Part shown: one piece after another, positions 54,050 to 63,348 of the stretch
How the letters are laid out: each line of letters begins with the position of its first letter
How positions within the stretch are numbered: position 1 is the first letter of the stretch
Origin: Microbacterium sp. Yaish 1
GTDB taxonomy: Bacteria > Actinomycetota > Actinomycetes > Actinomycetales > Microbacteriaceae
Direction: 5' to 3'
Assembly: GCF_002245215.1 (NCBI RefSeq)
Contig: NZ_NPMR01000001.1
Coordinates: 1,364,001 to 1,428,000 of the forward strand
Length of the DNA: 64,000 bases
Notes under the pieces: generated by a model
Told to the model about the DNA's origin: nothing
Seen by the model: only the letters and a program-made list of their open reading frames with translations
Database searches by the model: none
Position numbers and translations under genes: made by a program

Positions 54050-54838
54050 GTGGAGAGCACCCGTACGCCGACCCGACGCTCACGTCGGTCGCAGGCGCGT
54101 CCGCGGCGACGCGTGAGTGTGATCAGCGTGTTCGGCGAGCTCCTCCTGACCGCCGGCGTCGTGATGATGCTCTTCGTGAGCTGGCAGATGTGGTTCGGCG
54201 ACATGATCATCGGTTCGCAGAAGCAGGCGGAGGCCGCCGCGCTCGCGCAGCAGTGGCAGGCGCAGGCTCAGGAGACGCCGACCCCCTCCGAGACTCCGAC
54301 GGGCGATCCCGAGACCCCCGAGCCGGCAGCCATCCCGGTGCTGGCGGAGCCCGACCCCGGCGCGGAGTTCGGCATCATGTACGTGCCGCGCTTCGGTTCC
54401 GACTGGCAGTTCACGATCGCCAACGGCACCGGCAAGAAGGCGATCCTCGACCAGGGGCGCATCGGGCACTACGAGGGATCGGCGATGCCGGGCGCCGACG
54501 GCAACATGGCTGTGGCCGCCCACCGCTGGACCTCGGGCGCACCCTTCGACCCGGTCGACCGGCTCGTCGTCGGCGACGCGATCGTCATCCAGACCCAGGA
54601 CGGCTGGTACACCTACCGCTTCCGCAATGTCGAGTACGTGCAGGACACCGCCATCGAGGTGCTCAACCCGGTTCCGCAGCAGGTGGACGTCAGCGCCAAC
54701 GGCAAGTACCTCACCCTCACGAGCTGCGCGCCGAAGCTCAACATGCTCGAGCGCATCATCTCGTACGCGGTCTTCGACGAGTTCACCCCGACGTCGGCCG
54801 GTCCGCCGGCGTCTCTGACAGAGGGAGTCTCCGCCTGA
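54050..54838 (+). CDS. Class E sortase
   Basis: This 262-residue transpeptidase has a basic N-terminus, a membrane anchor helix (VFGELLLTAGVVMMLFVSWQ), a coiled and Pro/Thr-rich stalk, and a sortase barrel (about 110-245). The catalytic His is in GNMAVAAHRWTSGAPF, Cys in YLTLTSCAPKLN and Arg in MLERIIS. Class E enzymes prefer LAXTG, matching the LAKTG and LAVTG proteins at 687 and 12317. GTG start, with TAAACT upstream as a possible -10. Its stop overlaps the next ATG. Confidence 0.92.
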   Translation: MESTRTPTRRSRRSQARPRRRVSVISVFGELLLTAGVVMMLFVSWQMWFGDMIIGSQKQAEAAALAQQWQAQAQETPTPSETPTGDPETPEPAAIPVLAEPDPGAEFGIMYVPRFGSDWQFTIANGTGKKAILDQGRIGHYEGSAMPGADGNMAVAAHRWTSGAPFDPVDRLVVGDAIVIQTQDGWYTYRFRNVEYVQDTAIEVLNPVPQQVDVSANGKYLTLTSCAPKLNMLERIISYAVFDEFTPTSAGPPASLTEGVSA

Positions 54839-54996
54839 TGTACGGAGCACTGTGGCGAGTTCTCCCCGGGCCGTGGTGGCTTCGGGTGGTCTTCCTGCTG
54901 ATCCTCGCGGCCGCGGTCGTGTACGCCCTGTTCTTCTGGGTCTTCCCGGCCATCGCGCCGTTCTTCGCCCCGGGCGAGGAGTCGACGGTCGGGTGA
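54838..54996 (+). CDS. Small membrane protein of 52 residues
   Basis: It contains one hydrophobic span (WWLRVVFLLILAAAVVYALF, continuing FWVFPAIAPFF) and a short acidic end. The ATG shares a base with the sortase stop (TGATG), and its own stop overlaps the pabA GTG (GTGA). Tight coupling on both sides supports a real gene. Function unknown. Confidence 0.75.
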   Translation: MYGALWRVLPGPWWLRVVFLLILAAAVVYALFFWVFPAIAPFFAPGEESTVG

Positions 54997-55634
54997 CCAC
55001 CGTCCTCGTGATCGACAATCACGACAGCTTCATCCACACCCTGGTCGGGTATCTCCACGAGCTCGGCGCCGAGACGGAGATGGTGGAGTCGGATGCCGTG
55101 CTCGACCCCTCCCGCCTCCTGGCAGGCTACGACGGCGTCCTCGTGTCGCCCGGGCCGGGGGCTCCCGAGGACGCGGGTGCATCGATCGCCGTCGTACGCG
55201 CGGCGGCGGCATCCGCGGTTCCCCTGATCGGGGTGTGTCTCGGTCATCAGGCGATCGCCGTCGCCTTCGGCGCCACCGTGGGCGAGGCGCCCGAGCTCAT
55301 GCACGGGATGACGTCGGACGTGCGGCATGACGGGTCGTTCCTCTTCGACGGACTGCCCGACACCTTCACGGCTGGCCGGTACCACTCTCTCGCCGTGGAC
55401 CCCGCGACGCTTCCGGCCGAGCTGCAGGTGACCGCCCGGGCCCGGGGCGGCACCGTCATGGCAGTCAGCCATCGCGACGCGCCCATCGTCGGCGTGCAGT
55501 TCCACCCCGAGTCCGTGCTGACCCAGGGCGGCTACCGGATGCTGGGCAACTGGCTGGGCTCGCTCGGGCTGACCACCGCGCGGGAGCGTGGCGCACGGTT
55601 GCATCCGCATCGACGGGACACGGGCGCGACCTGA
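54993..55634 (+). CDS. pabA: Class I glutamine amidotransferase, PabA/TrpG
   Basis: This 213-residue protein supplies ammonia from glutamine to chorismate enzymes for p-aminobenzoate or anthranilate. It has VLVIDNHDSFIHTLVGYLHE, GVLVSPGPGAPED, the nucleophile Cys in PLIGVCLGHQAIAVAFGA, RYHSLAVD, and the His-x-Glu pair in GVQFHPESVLTQGG. The same gene lies here in mycobacteria (annotated trpG). With no synthase partner adjacent, pabA versus trpG is undecided; a dual role is possible. Confidence 0.9.
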   Translation: MTTVLVIDNHDSFIHTLVGYLHELGAETEMVESDAVLDPSRLLAGYDGVLVSPGPGAPEDAGASIAVVRAAAASAVPLIGVCLGHQAIAVAFGATVGEAPELMHGMTSDVRHDGSFLFDGLPDTFTAGRYHSLAVDPATLPAELQVTARARGGTVMAVSHRDAPIVGVQFHPESVLTQGGYRMLGNWLGSLGLTTARERGARLHPHRRDTGAT

Positions 55635-55650
55635 TCCGGCGAGACGGAGC

Positions 55651-57399
55651 TCAGCTTCCGGTGCAGACCCGCAGCGTGACGGTCGATCCGATCGGGACCT
55701 CACCCGGTGCGAGCGACTGCGACGAGACCGTGCGTCCGCCGGTTCCCGCGGCGCAGCCCGGATCCTCGACCACCTCGGGGATCAGCTGACGCGATTCCTG
55801 CTGCAGCTCGCGCTCGGCGGCCTCGACGGTGTACCCGGTGAGGTCGACCAGGGTCACGGTGCCGCTCGCGACCACGAGGTTGACGGACGATCCCATCGCG
55901 AGCGCCGAGCCCTCGGGAGCGGAGGCCTCGATGACCGTGCCGGCGGGCAGGGTCGGATCGTTGCGCGATCGCACCGTTCCCAGTTGCAGTCCGGCGCGCT
56001 GCAGCGCCTCGGTCGCTTCGGTGCGCGAGAGGTTCTGCAGCGTCGGGACGGTGGCCATCTCCTGGCCGGTCGAGACGTAGACGGTGACGCGCTGTCCGGG
56101 GGACAGGGTGATACCCGCGGCCGGTTCGGTTCCGATGACGTCGCCTGCCGGCACCGCGTCGTCGCTGCGGTCGGAGCGGACGGGATTGAGCTCGGCCTCT
56201 TCGATCAGGTTCTCCGCGAGGTCCCAGGACTTGCCGGAGACCTCGGGGACGGTGCGCGAGGTGCTGGGAACGGTCGTCCCGGTGTCGCGGAAGGCGAGCA
56301 CCCAGATGAGCACCGCGATCAGCAGCGCTGCCAGCACCGCGACGCCGGCCCAGATCCAGCTCACAGGCGGCCCGGACTGCGTGCGGCGCATGGTGTTGTC
56401 GGTGCTGAGCTGACGCAGCGACCGTGCCGTCTCGGCCGCATGGCGCGGATCCGGTCCGTACAGCTCGCTCGCGAGTGCGCCCATCTGACGCTTCGTCGGC
56501 TGCTTGCCACCGACCGCCTGGTCGAGCGCGGCCCGGAACTCCGTGGCGTCCTGGAATCGCTGGAACGGACTCTTCGCAAGCGCACGCAGCACGACCGCAT
56601 CGAGCGCCCGCGGTACCTCGTCGACGACCTCCGACGGCGGCAGCGGCGCCTCGCTGACGTGCTGGTAGGCGACCGCCACCGGCGTCTCGCCGCGGAAGGG
56701 CGCGCGGCCGGTGAGCAGCTCGTAGAGCACGACACCCGTCGAGTAGAGGTCGGCGCGCGCGTCGACGGGCTCGCCCTTGGCCTGCTCGGGGGAGAAGTAG
56801 GCGGCCGTGCCGATGATCGCGGTGGTCTCGGCGACCGTGGACGACGAGTCCGACACGGCACGGGCGATGCCGAAGTCCATCACCTTGACGTTCCCGGCGT
56901 CGGTGATCATGACGTTCCCGGGCTTGATGTCGCGGTGCACGACCCCGGCGCGGTGGGAGTACTCGAGCGCCTCGAGGATGCCGTCGACGTAGCGCACGGC
57001 ATCCGCCTCGGGGAGCGGCCCGGCCTCGACCATGTCCTTCAGCAGGCGACCCGTCACGAGCTCCATGACGATGTACGGGACGGAGTGCTCGCTGCCGTCG
57101 GGGTCGGTCTCGGTGTCCTCACCGGCGTCGAACACGCGCACGATCGACGGGTGGGCCATCCGCGACGCCGCCTGGGCCTCCAGACGGAACCGCATGCGGA
57201 AACCGGGGTCGTCCGCCAGCTCGCGCTTGAGCACCTTGATGGCCACGTCGCGCCCGAGGGTCACGTCGTACCCGCGATACACGCTCGCCATGCCGCCGCG
57301 CCCGATGGGCTCGTCGATGCGGTAGCGCCCTGACAGCACACGTTGCTCTGCCGACACGTCACTCCCTGCGTTCGACTCGTACTCGGATGTTGGACTCAT
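55651..57399 (-). CDS. pknB: Ser/Thr protein kinase PknB with PASTA domains
   Basis: This 582-residue membrane kinase has a kinase domain (about 24-290) with GRGGMASVYRGYDVTLGRDV, AIKVLKREL, HRDIKPGNVMITDAG, DFGIA and YFSPEQAKGEPVDARADLYS. A membrane helix (WIWAGVAVLAALLIAVLIWV) leads to three PASTA repeats outside the cell (VPEVSGKSW, VPTLQNLSR, VDLTGYTV). It senses peptidoglycan or lipid II and controls growth and division. Only three PASTA repeats are visible, against four in M. tuberculosis. Last gene of its operon, 12 bases after pknA. Confidence 0.95.
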   Translation of the reverse strand: MSPTSEYESNAGSDVSAEQRVLSGRYRIDEPIGRGGMASVYRGYDVTLGRDVAIKVLKRELADDPGFRMRFRLEAQAASRMAHPSIVRVFDAGEDTETDPDGSEHSVPYIVMELVTGRLLKDMVEAGPLPEADAVRYVDGILEALEYSHRAGVVHRDIKPGNVMITDAGNVKVMDFGIARAVSDSSSTVAETTAIIGTAAYFSPEQAKGEPVDARADLYSTGVVLYELLTGRAPFRGETPVAVAYQHVSEAPLPPSEVVDEVPRALDAVVLRALAKSPFQRFQDATEFRAALDQAVGGKQPTKRQMGALASELYGPDPRHAAETARSLRQLSTDNTMRRTQSGPPVSWIWAGVAVLAALLIAVLIWVLAFRDTGTTVPSTSRTVPEVSGKSWDLAENLIEEAELNPVRSDRSDDAVPAGDVIGTEPAAGITLSPGQRVTVYVSTGQEMATVPTLQNLSRTEATEALQRAGLQLGTVRSRNDPTLPAGTVIEASAPEGSALAMGSSVNLVVASGTVTLVDLTGYTVEAAERELQQESRQLIPEVVEDPGCAAGTGGRTVSSQSLAPGEVPIGSTVTLRVCTGS

Positions 57400-57411
57400 G
57401 GTCGAACCGGG

Positions 57412-59271
57412 TCAGCCGTTGCTTCCGCCGCCGTTCCCGTTGCCGCTGCCACTCCCGTTCCCGCCGCCGTTGCCGCCGCCGTTGGCGGGCTGGCTCGGCT
57501 GCGGCGACTGTGCCGTCTGGATGGTCGCGGCCGCCTCGGGGGAGACGGGCGAGGTGCGGTCGCCGCTCTCGCCGGCGCACGTCACGGTGTAGGTCACCGA
57601 GAGGGCCCCGGAGTCGCCGACGGTGACCGGTGCGGGGCGCTGGTTCAGGCTGAAGCTCGACGTGGTCTGGCCGTTGCCGAACGTTCCGCCGGAGACCGTG
57701 AAGCGGTACTCCGAGGGCGTGAGACCCGCCGGGCAGGAGTAGCTCGACCACATCACCTGCACGGTGGAGCCCGCGGTGACGCTGGTGACGGTCTGACCGT
57801 TGGACTGGATCGTCGGAGCGGCGGGTGCGCCGAGCGGGCTCTGCTCCGCGTACGACGTCAGGGTCACCGAATCGGTGGGCTTGACGTTGCCGAGCGGAAC
57901 CACGTCGTAGACCTGGCCGACCTGGTCCTCGCTCGGAGCGGGGTTGCCGGGTGCACAGGTGACGTTCTCGAGGCCCGCGCGGGCGGCGACCGCGAGGGCG
58001 TCCTCGCACGAACGCCCCGTCAGCCCCAGCCCGTCGACGTTGATCGTCGTGGACGCGCTCGGACTCGCCGGGGTCGACGGCGTGTTGGCCGGGGTCGAGG
58101 GCGCCGACTCGGTCGGCGTCGTGGGAGCGGGCTCGGGGTCGCCGTTGCCGGAGAGCAGGGCGAACAGGGTGCCGCCGAGCACGATGACGAGCAGGGCGAT
58201 GAGAGCGACGAGGGGCCAGGTCCACCGGCTGCGCTTGCGCTTGGGGGTCTCGGCCAGGTTGTCGTCCGCGGCGGCCGCTTCGGACGCGGCGCCCGCCGCA
58301 CCCGCGGCCGCGAGTCCGGCACCGGCCGCGGCGGCCCCGGCCGGGAGCAGCAGCGTCGCGGTGTCGCCTCCCTCGGCGGGAAGCAGCTGCGTGACGTCGC
58401 TCGTGCCGGCACCGGCCACGATCGCCGGAACGGCGGCGTGGGCTGCGGCCAGATCACCGCGGCGGAGAGCGGATGCTGCGCGCGCGACCGCCGACGCGGA
58501 GGCCGGACGGTCGTCGGGCTTCTTGGCGATCATCGCGAGGATGAGCCTCTGCACCGGGTCGGAGACGGTCGCGGGAAGCGGCGGGGGCTGCTCGTTGATC
58601 TGCGCCATGGCGATCGCGACCTGCGACTCACCCGTGAACGGGCGCTTGCCCGCGACGGACTCGTACGCGACGATGCCGAGCGAGTAGATGTCGGTCGCCG
58701 GGGATGCCGGGTGCCCCGAGGCCTGCTCGGGGGAGAGGTACTGCACCGTGCCCATGACCTGACCGGTCGCGGTCAGCGGCACCTGGTCGGCGATGCGCGC
58801 GATGCCGAAGTCGGTGATCTTCACGCGGCCGTCGGGCGTGATGAGGAGGTTGCCCGGCTTGATGTCGCGGTGCACGAGGCCCGCCGCGTGAGCGGCCTGC
58901 AGTGCCGACGCGGTCTGGGCGACGATGTCGAGCGTCTTGTCGGACGACAGCGAGCCCTCGCGCTCGAGGATCGTCGAGAGCGCCTCACCGGGAACGAGCT
59001 CCATTACGAGAAAAGCGCTGCCGTTCTCCTCGCCGTAGTCGAAGACGCTCGCGATGCCCTCGTGGTTCACGAGCGCGGCGTGGCGGGCCTCGGCGCGGAA
59101 GCGCTCGAGGAACCCGGGATCGCCCATGTACTCGTCTTTGAGGATCTTGATCGCGACGGTGCGGCCGATGACGTGGTCGGTGGCTTCCCACACCTCGCCC
59201 ATACCGCCGATCGCGATCCGCGAATCCAGTTCGTAACGCCCGCCGAAGCTCACGCCTTGCATGGGTCTCAT
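57412..59271 (-). CDS. pknA: Ser/Thr protein kinase, PknA position, with unusual external region
   Basis: This 619-residue kinase has a domain at about 12-275 (AIGGMGEVWEATDHVIGRTV, AIKILKDEY, VHRDIKPGNLLITPDG, DFGIA, QYLSPEQASGHPASPATDIY), an Ala-rich linker, a membrane helix (WPLVALIALLVIVLGGTLFA), and then about 250 external residues. These comprise a Pro/Thr/Ser stalk, a PASTA-like unit with two Cys, a fibronectin/Ig-like domain (VQVMWSSYSCPAGLTPSEYR) and a Gly/Asn/Ser-rich tail. M. tuberculosis PknA has only a short extracellular tail. The ATG overlaps the pbpA stop. Confidence 0.9.
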   Translation of the reverse strand: MRPMQGVSFGGRYELDSRIAIGGMGEVWEATDHVIGRTVAIKILKDEYMGDPGFLERFRAEARHAALVNHEGIASVFDYGEENGSAFLVMELVPGEALSTILEREGSLSSDKTLDIVAQTASALQAAHAAGLVHRDIKPGNLLITPDGRVKITDFGIARIADQVPLTATGQVMGTVQYLSPEQASGHPASPATDIYSLGIVAYESVAGKRPFTGESQVAIAMAQINEQPPPLPATVSDPVQRLILAMIAKKPDDRPASASAVARAASALRRGDLAAAHAAVPAIVAGAGTSDVTQLLPAEGGDTATLLLPAGAAAAGAGLAAAGAAGAASEAAAADDNLAETPKRKRSRWTWPLVALIALLVIVLGGTLFALLSGNGDPEPAPTTPTESAPSTPANTPSTPASPSASTTINVDGLGLTGRSCEDALAVAARAGLENVTCAPGNPAPSEDQVGQVYDVVPLGNVKPTDSVTLTSYAEQSPLGAPAAPTIQSNGQTVTSVTAGSTVQVMWSSYSCPAGLTPSEYRFTVSGGTFGNGQTTSSFSLNQRPAPVTVGDSGALSVTYTVTCAGESGDRTSPVSPEAAATIQTAQSPQPSQPANGGGNGGGNGSGSGNGNGGGSNG

Positions 59272-60725
59272 CTGTTCAGCACCGCCTCGATAACCTTCTT
59301 CGCAATGGGGGCTGCGATCCCGCTGCTCGTCCCGGCCTGCCCCTGGCCGCCCCCGTTCTCGACCATCACTGTGACGGCCACCTGGGGGTTGTCCGCCGGC
59401 GCGAAGCCGGTGAACCACAACGTGTACGGATCGCCTGGACCGTGCTCCGCAGTGCCCGTTTTTCCGGCGACATCGACGCCGTCTATTCTTGCACCGCTCG
59501 CCGCACCGTCACGGACATTGGCGACCATGAGCGTGCGCATCTGCTCAGCGACATCCGTGCTGAGAGCGCGTTGGAACTCGCTCGGCTCGAACTTCTCCTG
59601 CACCGTCAGATCGGGTGCGACGACGGAGTCGAGCAGCTGAGGCTTCATCACCATCCCGCCGTTCGCGATGCCCGCCGAGACCTGGTTGATCTGCAGGGGC
59701 GTGGCGGTGACGTCGCCCTGACCGAAGCCGGACAGCGCCGTGCGGGCGTCGTTCAGTCCGCGAGGGTACTGCGACGCGGTGGCGAGAAGCGGGATCTCCA
59801 TCTCGCTGTTGAAACCGAACTTCTCGGCCTCTTCGCGGATGGCGTCGTCGCCCAGTTCGACCGCGAGCTCGGCCATCGGGATGTTGCAGCTGAGCCGCAG
59901 CGCGGTCGCGAGCGTCACCGTCTCGCCCGGGCCGCAGGTGCCCAGGTCGAAGTTGTGGAGCGTGTTGCTCGTGCCCGGGATCGTCCAGGTCGCGGGATTG
60001 GGGAACGTCGACTCGGGCGTGTACTTGCCCGACGACAGCGCCGCCGAGGTCACCACGAGCTTGAAGGTCGATCCCGGCGGGTTGAGGTCGCCGCCGATCG
60101 CGCGGTTGAACAGCGGCTTCAGCGGGTCCGCCGCGAGCTCGTCGTACGCGGCGTTGACGCCGGCCGAGTCGTGCGATGCGAGCAGGTTGGTGTCGAAGCT
60201 CGGGCTCGTGACCATCGCGAGGATGCGGCCCGTCGCGGGATCGCTCGCCACCACGGCGCCCTCGTAGCCCTGCAGGGCATCGAAGGCCGCCTGCTGGATC
60301 TTCGGGTCGATCGTCAGCAGCACGTTCGAGCCGCGTGCGGGCGCACCCGAGATGATCTGCTCGAGGCGAGCGAGGAACTGCGTGTCGTCGGTGCCCGAGA
60401 GCGACTGGTTCATGATCTGCTCGATGCCGGACGAAGATCCGAGCACCGGGTTGATCCATCCCGTGATGGGCGCCCACATGGCGGCATCCGTGTACTGCCG
60501 CTGCCACGTGTAGAGGTCGCCGCTCGGCACGGATGCCGCCACGACCGAGCCGCCCGCGATGATCGACCCGCGCTGAACCTCGAACGAGTCGTACAGCGTC
60601 CGCCGGTTGCCGGGGTTCTCGTTCAGCGCCTGGGCCTGGATCACCTGGATCCAGCTGGTCGAGATGAACAGGGCGAGGAACATCGCCAGCATCACGAAGC
60701 TGAGGCGTCGCAGTTCCTTGGTCAT
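59268..60725 (-). CDS. pbpA: Class B penicillin-binding protein (transpeptidase) PbpA
   Basis: This 485-residue protein has an N-terminal anchor (LRRLSFVMLAMFLALFISTS), a dimerisation region with NRRTLYDSFEVQRGSIIAGG, and the transpeptidase domain. That domain has the nucleophile in NPPGSTFKLVVTSAAL, SCNIPMAELA as the SxN motif and VAGKTGTAEHG as the KTG triad. It cross-links peptidoglycan with the SEDS partner before it. The ATG at 60725 overlaps the ftsW/rodA stop (ATGA). Confidence 0.95.
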   Translation of the reverse strand: MTKELRRLSFVMLAMFLALFISTSWIQVIQAQALNENPGNRRTLYDSFEVQRGSIIAGGSVVAASVPSGDLYTWQRQYTDAAMWAPITGWINPVLGSSSGIEQIMNQSLSGTDDTQFLARLEQIISGAPARGSNVLLTIDPKIQQAAFDALQGYEGAVVASDPATGRILAMVTSPSFDTNLLASHDSAGVNAAYDELAADPLKPLFNRAIGGDLNPPGSTFKLVVTSAALSSGKYTPESTFPNPATWTIPGTSNTLHNFDLGTCGPGETVTLATALRLSCNIPMAELAVELGDDAIREEAEKFGFNSEMEIPLLATASQYPRGLNDARTALSGFGQGDVTATPLQINQVSAGIANGGMVMKPQLLDSVVAPDLTVQEKFEPSEFQRALSTDVAEQMRTLMVANVRDGAASGARIDGVDVAGKTGTAEHGPGDPYTLWFTGFAPADNPQVAVTVMVENGGGQGQAGTSSGIAAPIAKKVIEAVLNR

Positions 60726-62107
60726 CCGATCACCACCCGGGGTCGAGAGCGAACCGCATCCGAGATGCGGAGGAGGAGGGCCACGATGATCCAGTTCGCC
60801 ACGAGCGACGACCCGCCGGCAGCCAGGAACGGTGTCGTCAGCCCCGTGAGCGGGATCACGCGGGTGACGCCGCCGACCATGATGAACACCTGCAGCGCGA
60901 TCGTGAACGACAGGCCGGTCGCGAGGAGCTTGCCGAAGTCGTCCTGACCGGCCAGGCCGATGCGGACGCCGCGGCTCGTGAAGACCATGTACAGGCACAG
61001 CAGGGCGAAGAGGCCGATGAGGCCCAGCTCCTCACCGAGGCTCGGGAAGATGTAGTCGCTCTGCGAGAGCGGCGTCATCCACGGGCGGCCCTGGCCGAGC
61101 CCCGTGCCGATGAAGCCGCCCTTCGCGAGCCCGTACAGTCCGTTCACGAGCTGGAAGCTTCCGCCGGCCGCGTCGATGTTCGCCGGGTCGAACGGGTTCA
61201 GCCAGTTCTGGAACCGCCCCTTGACGTAGGGGAGCACCTGCGAGGCGATCGCTCCGCCCGCGACCACGAGGGTCAGACCGATCATCACCCAGCTCGTCTT
61301 GCCGGTGGCGACGTAGAGCATCGCGACGAACATCCCGAAGATGAGGGTCCCGGTGCCGAGGTCGCGCTGGAGCACGATGATGGCCAGCGAGATCGCCCAG
61401 ATGACCAGCACCGGGCCGAGCTCGCGGGCGCGCGGCCACGTGATGCCGAGAAAACGGGTGCCCACCGATGTGAGCGATTCGCGCGTGCGCACCAGGTAGC
61501 CCGCGAAGAAGATCGCGAGGGCGATCTTCGCGAGCTCGCCCGGCTGGAACGAGACGATTCCGCCGATCGACACCCAGACGTCGGCACCGGCTTCGACGCC
61601 CAGACCCGGGACGAAGGGCAGCAGCAGCAGCGCGATGCCCGCGAAGCCGAACACGTAGGTGTACCGGAACAGCACCCGGTAGTTCCGCAGGGCGATGACC
61701 ACGGCCAGCGCGGCGGCGAGGGCGATGGCGCACCAGACGATCTGTCGCACGGCCAGCATGTCCCAGCCCTCGGACGTGCCTTCGAGATCGATCCGGTAGA
61801 TCATGGCGATGCCGATGCCCGACAGGAGTGTCGCGATCGGAACGACGAAGGGATCAGCGTCGCGCGCGCGCAGGCGCAGCACCACGTGGATCGCCAGCGC
61901 GAGCGCGTCGAGCACGGCGCAGTAGACCAGGAACGAGGAGTCGATCGCGTCGTTCTTCCCGAGCTGCACGAGGGCGAGCGCGGCGGCGTTGATGACGAAG
62001 GCGAACAGGAGCAGACCCAGCTCGCGGTTGCGCTGCGTCTGCGGCATCCGCAGTTTGCGCAGAGCCTTGATGACCGAGGTGTCGGCCGATACGGCGGTGC
62101 CGGTCAC
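60722..62107 (-). CDS. SEDS-family peptidoglycan polymerase FtsW/RodA
   Basis: This 461-residue glycosyltransferase has about 12 helices. It has FQPGELAKIALAIFFAGYLV, the catalytic-loop region WLNPFDPANIDAAGGSFQLV with NGLYGLAKGGFIGTGLGQGR, and DYIFPSLGEELGLIGLFALL. In this operon the gene is usually called rodA or ftsW and works with pbpA. GTG start overlaps the pstP stop (GTGA). Confidence 0.94.
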   Translation of the reverse strand: MTGTAVSADTSVIKALRKLRMPQTQRNRELGLLLFAFVINAAALALVQLGKNDAIDSSFLVYCAVLDALALAIHVVLRLRARDADPFVVPIATLLSGIGIAMIYRIDLEGTSEGWDMLAVRQIVWCAIALAAALAVVIALRNYRVLFRYTYVFGFAGIALLLLPFVPGLGVEAGADVWVSIGGIVSFQPGELAKIALAIFFAGYLVRTRESLTSVGTRFLGITWPRARELGPVLVIWAISLAIIVLQRDLGTGTLIFGMFVAMLYVATGKTSWVMIGLTLVVAGGAIASQVLPYVKGRFQNWLNPFDPANIDAAGGSFQLVNGLYGLAKGGFIGTGLGQGRPWMTPLSQSDYIFPSLGEELGLIGLFALLCLYMVFTSRGVRIGLAGQDDFGKLLATGLSFTIALQVFIMVGGVTRVIPLTGLTTPFLAAGGSSLVANWIIVALLLRISDAVRSRPRVVIG

Positions 62108-63339
62108 GATGATCCTCCGTCCACGCGCAGGTTCGCGACGATGGCTCGAGCCTCGGCGAGCGAGTCGGCCGTGATCGTCTGTTTGACCAGGTCCAACTGA
62201 TACGGAGCCAGGTCGGCGAGGGCGATCCCGGTGTCCTCCTCGGGCGAGGAGAGCGAGATCGGTCCGATGCTCGGCGGGATGCCGCGGTAGATCACGACCG
62301 TGTCCTCATCGACGCCCACGAAGAAGCGGGTCTGCGTCCAGCTGTAGGCGCCGAACAGCACGACGCCGATCGCCGCGAGGATGACGATGAAGCCCGCGAA
62401 CCAGGTGAGCCGGCGCCGGCGTGCGCGGCGGCGGTCCTCCTCGATCAGCTCCTCGAGGAACTCCGCGGCCGGTTCGAAGTGCGTCGGTTCGTTCGCGGCC
62501 TGGCGGGCAGGATGCAGCCAGCTGCTGCGCTGCGGACGCGCCGCAGGCACCTCGATGCCGAGGGGGTGAGAGGCGGAGCCCACGACCGTCGGCGGTCCGC
62601 TGAAGAGCGGGTGCTGGCCTCCGACGTCGACGATGACGATCGTGACGTTATCGGGTGCCCCGCCGTCGAGGGCCTGCTTCAGGAGGCTGTCGGCCGTGCG
62701 GCCCGGAGCCCAGCCCTGTCCGAGCGCCTTCGCGGTGTGCGCGTCGTCGACGACGCCCGACAGTCCGTCGGAGCACAGCAGCCACCGGTCGCCGGGCTGC
62801 GTGGGCATGATGAACGTGTCGATCTCGGGATCGGGATCCATGTCGCCCAGCACGCGCATGAGCACCGAGCGGCGCGGGTGGTAGCGGGCCTCCTCGGGAG
62901 TGATGCGGCCCGAGTCGACCAGGCGCTGCACGAACGTGTGGTCCGTCGTGATCTGGGTGAGCGTCCCGTCGCGGAACAGATACAGGCGCGAATCACCGAT
63001 GTGGGCGATGACGGCGTACTCGTCGACCATGACGAGCGCGCTGACGGTGGTGCCCATGCCGGCGAGCTCGGGGCGCACCTTGACGGTGCTGATCAGCTCC
63101 GCGGCCGTGTCGGCCAGCGCCTCGCGCAGCGCCGCCTCGGCCTCGGTCGTCGACGAGAAGGCGTGGTCGAGACTCTCGAGCCGTCGGACCGCCAGGCTCG
63201 ACGCGACGTCACCGCCCGCGTGACCGCCCATGCCGTCGGCGACGACGAACAGGTTCGAGCCGCAGAAGCCCGAGTCCTGGTTGTTCGAGCGCACCTTCCC
63301 GGTATGCGAGATGGCGGCGCTGGAGCCTTGGAAGACCAT
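62104..63339 (-). CDS. pstP: PP2C-type Ser/Thr phosphatase PstP
   Basis: This 411-residue phosphatase has a PP2C domain (about 5-240) with ISHTGKVRSNNQDSGFCGSN, LFVVADGMGGHAGGDVASSL, YAVIAHIGDSRLYLFRDGTL, LLCSDGLSGVVDD and GAPDNVTIVIVDV (metal-binding Asp residues). One helix (WFAGFIVILAAIGVVLFGAY) and an external domain of about 75 residues follow. It reverses PknA/PknB phosphorylation. Confidence 0.95.
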   Translation of the reverse strand: MVFQGSSAAISHTGKVRSNNQDSGFCGSNLFVVADGMGGHAGGDVASSLAVRRLESLDHAFSSTTEAEAALREALADTAAELISTVKVRPELAGMGTTVSALVMVDEYAVIAHIGDSRLYLFRDGTLTQITTDHTFVQRLVDSGRITPEEARYHPRRSVLMRVLGDMDPDPEIDTFIMPTQPGDRWLLCSDGLSGVVDDAHTAKALGQGWAPGRTADSLLKQALDGGAPDNVTIVIVDVGGQHPLFSGPPTVVGSASHPLGIEVPAARPQRSSWLHPARQAANEPTHFEPAAEFLEELIEEDRRRARRRRLTWFAGFIVILAAIGVVLFGAYSWTQTRFFVGVDEDTVVIYRGIPPSIGPISLSSPEEDTGIALADLAPYQLDLVKQTITADSLAEARAIVANLRVDGGSS

Positions 63340-63348
63340 GCGTGCGGG

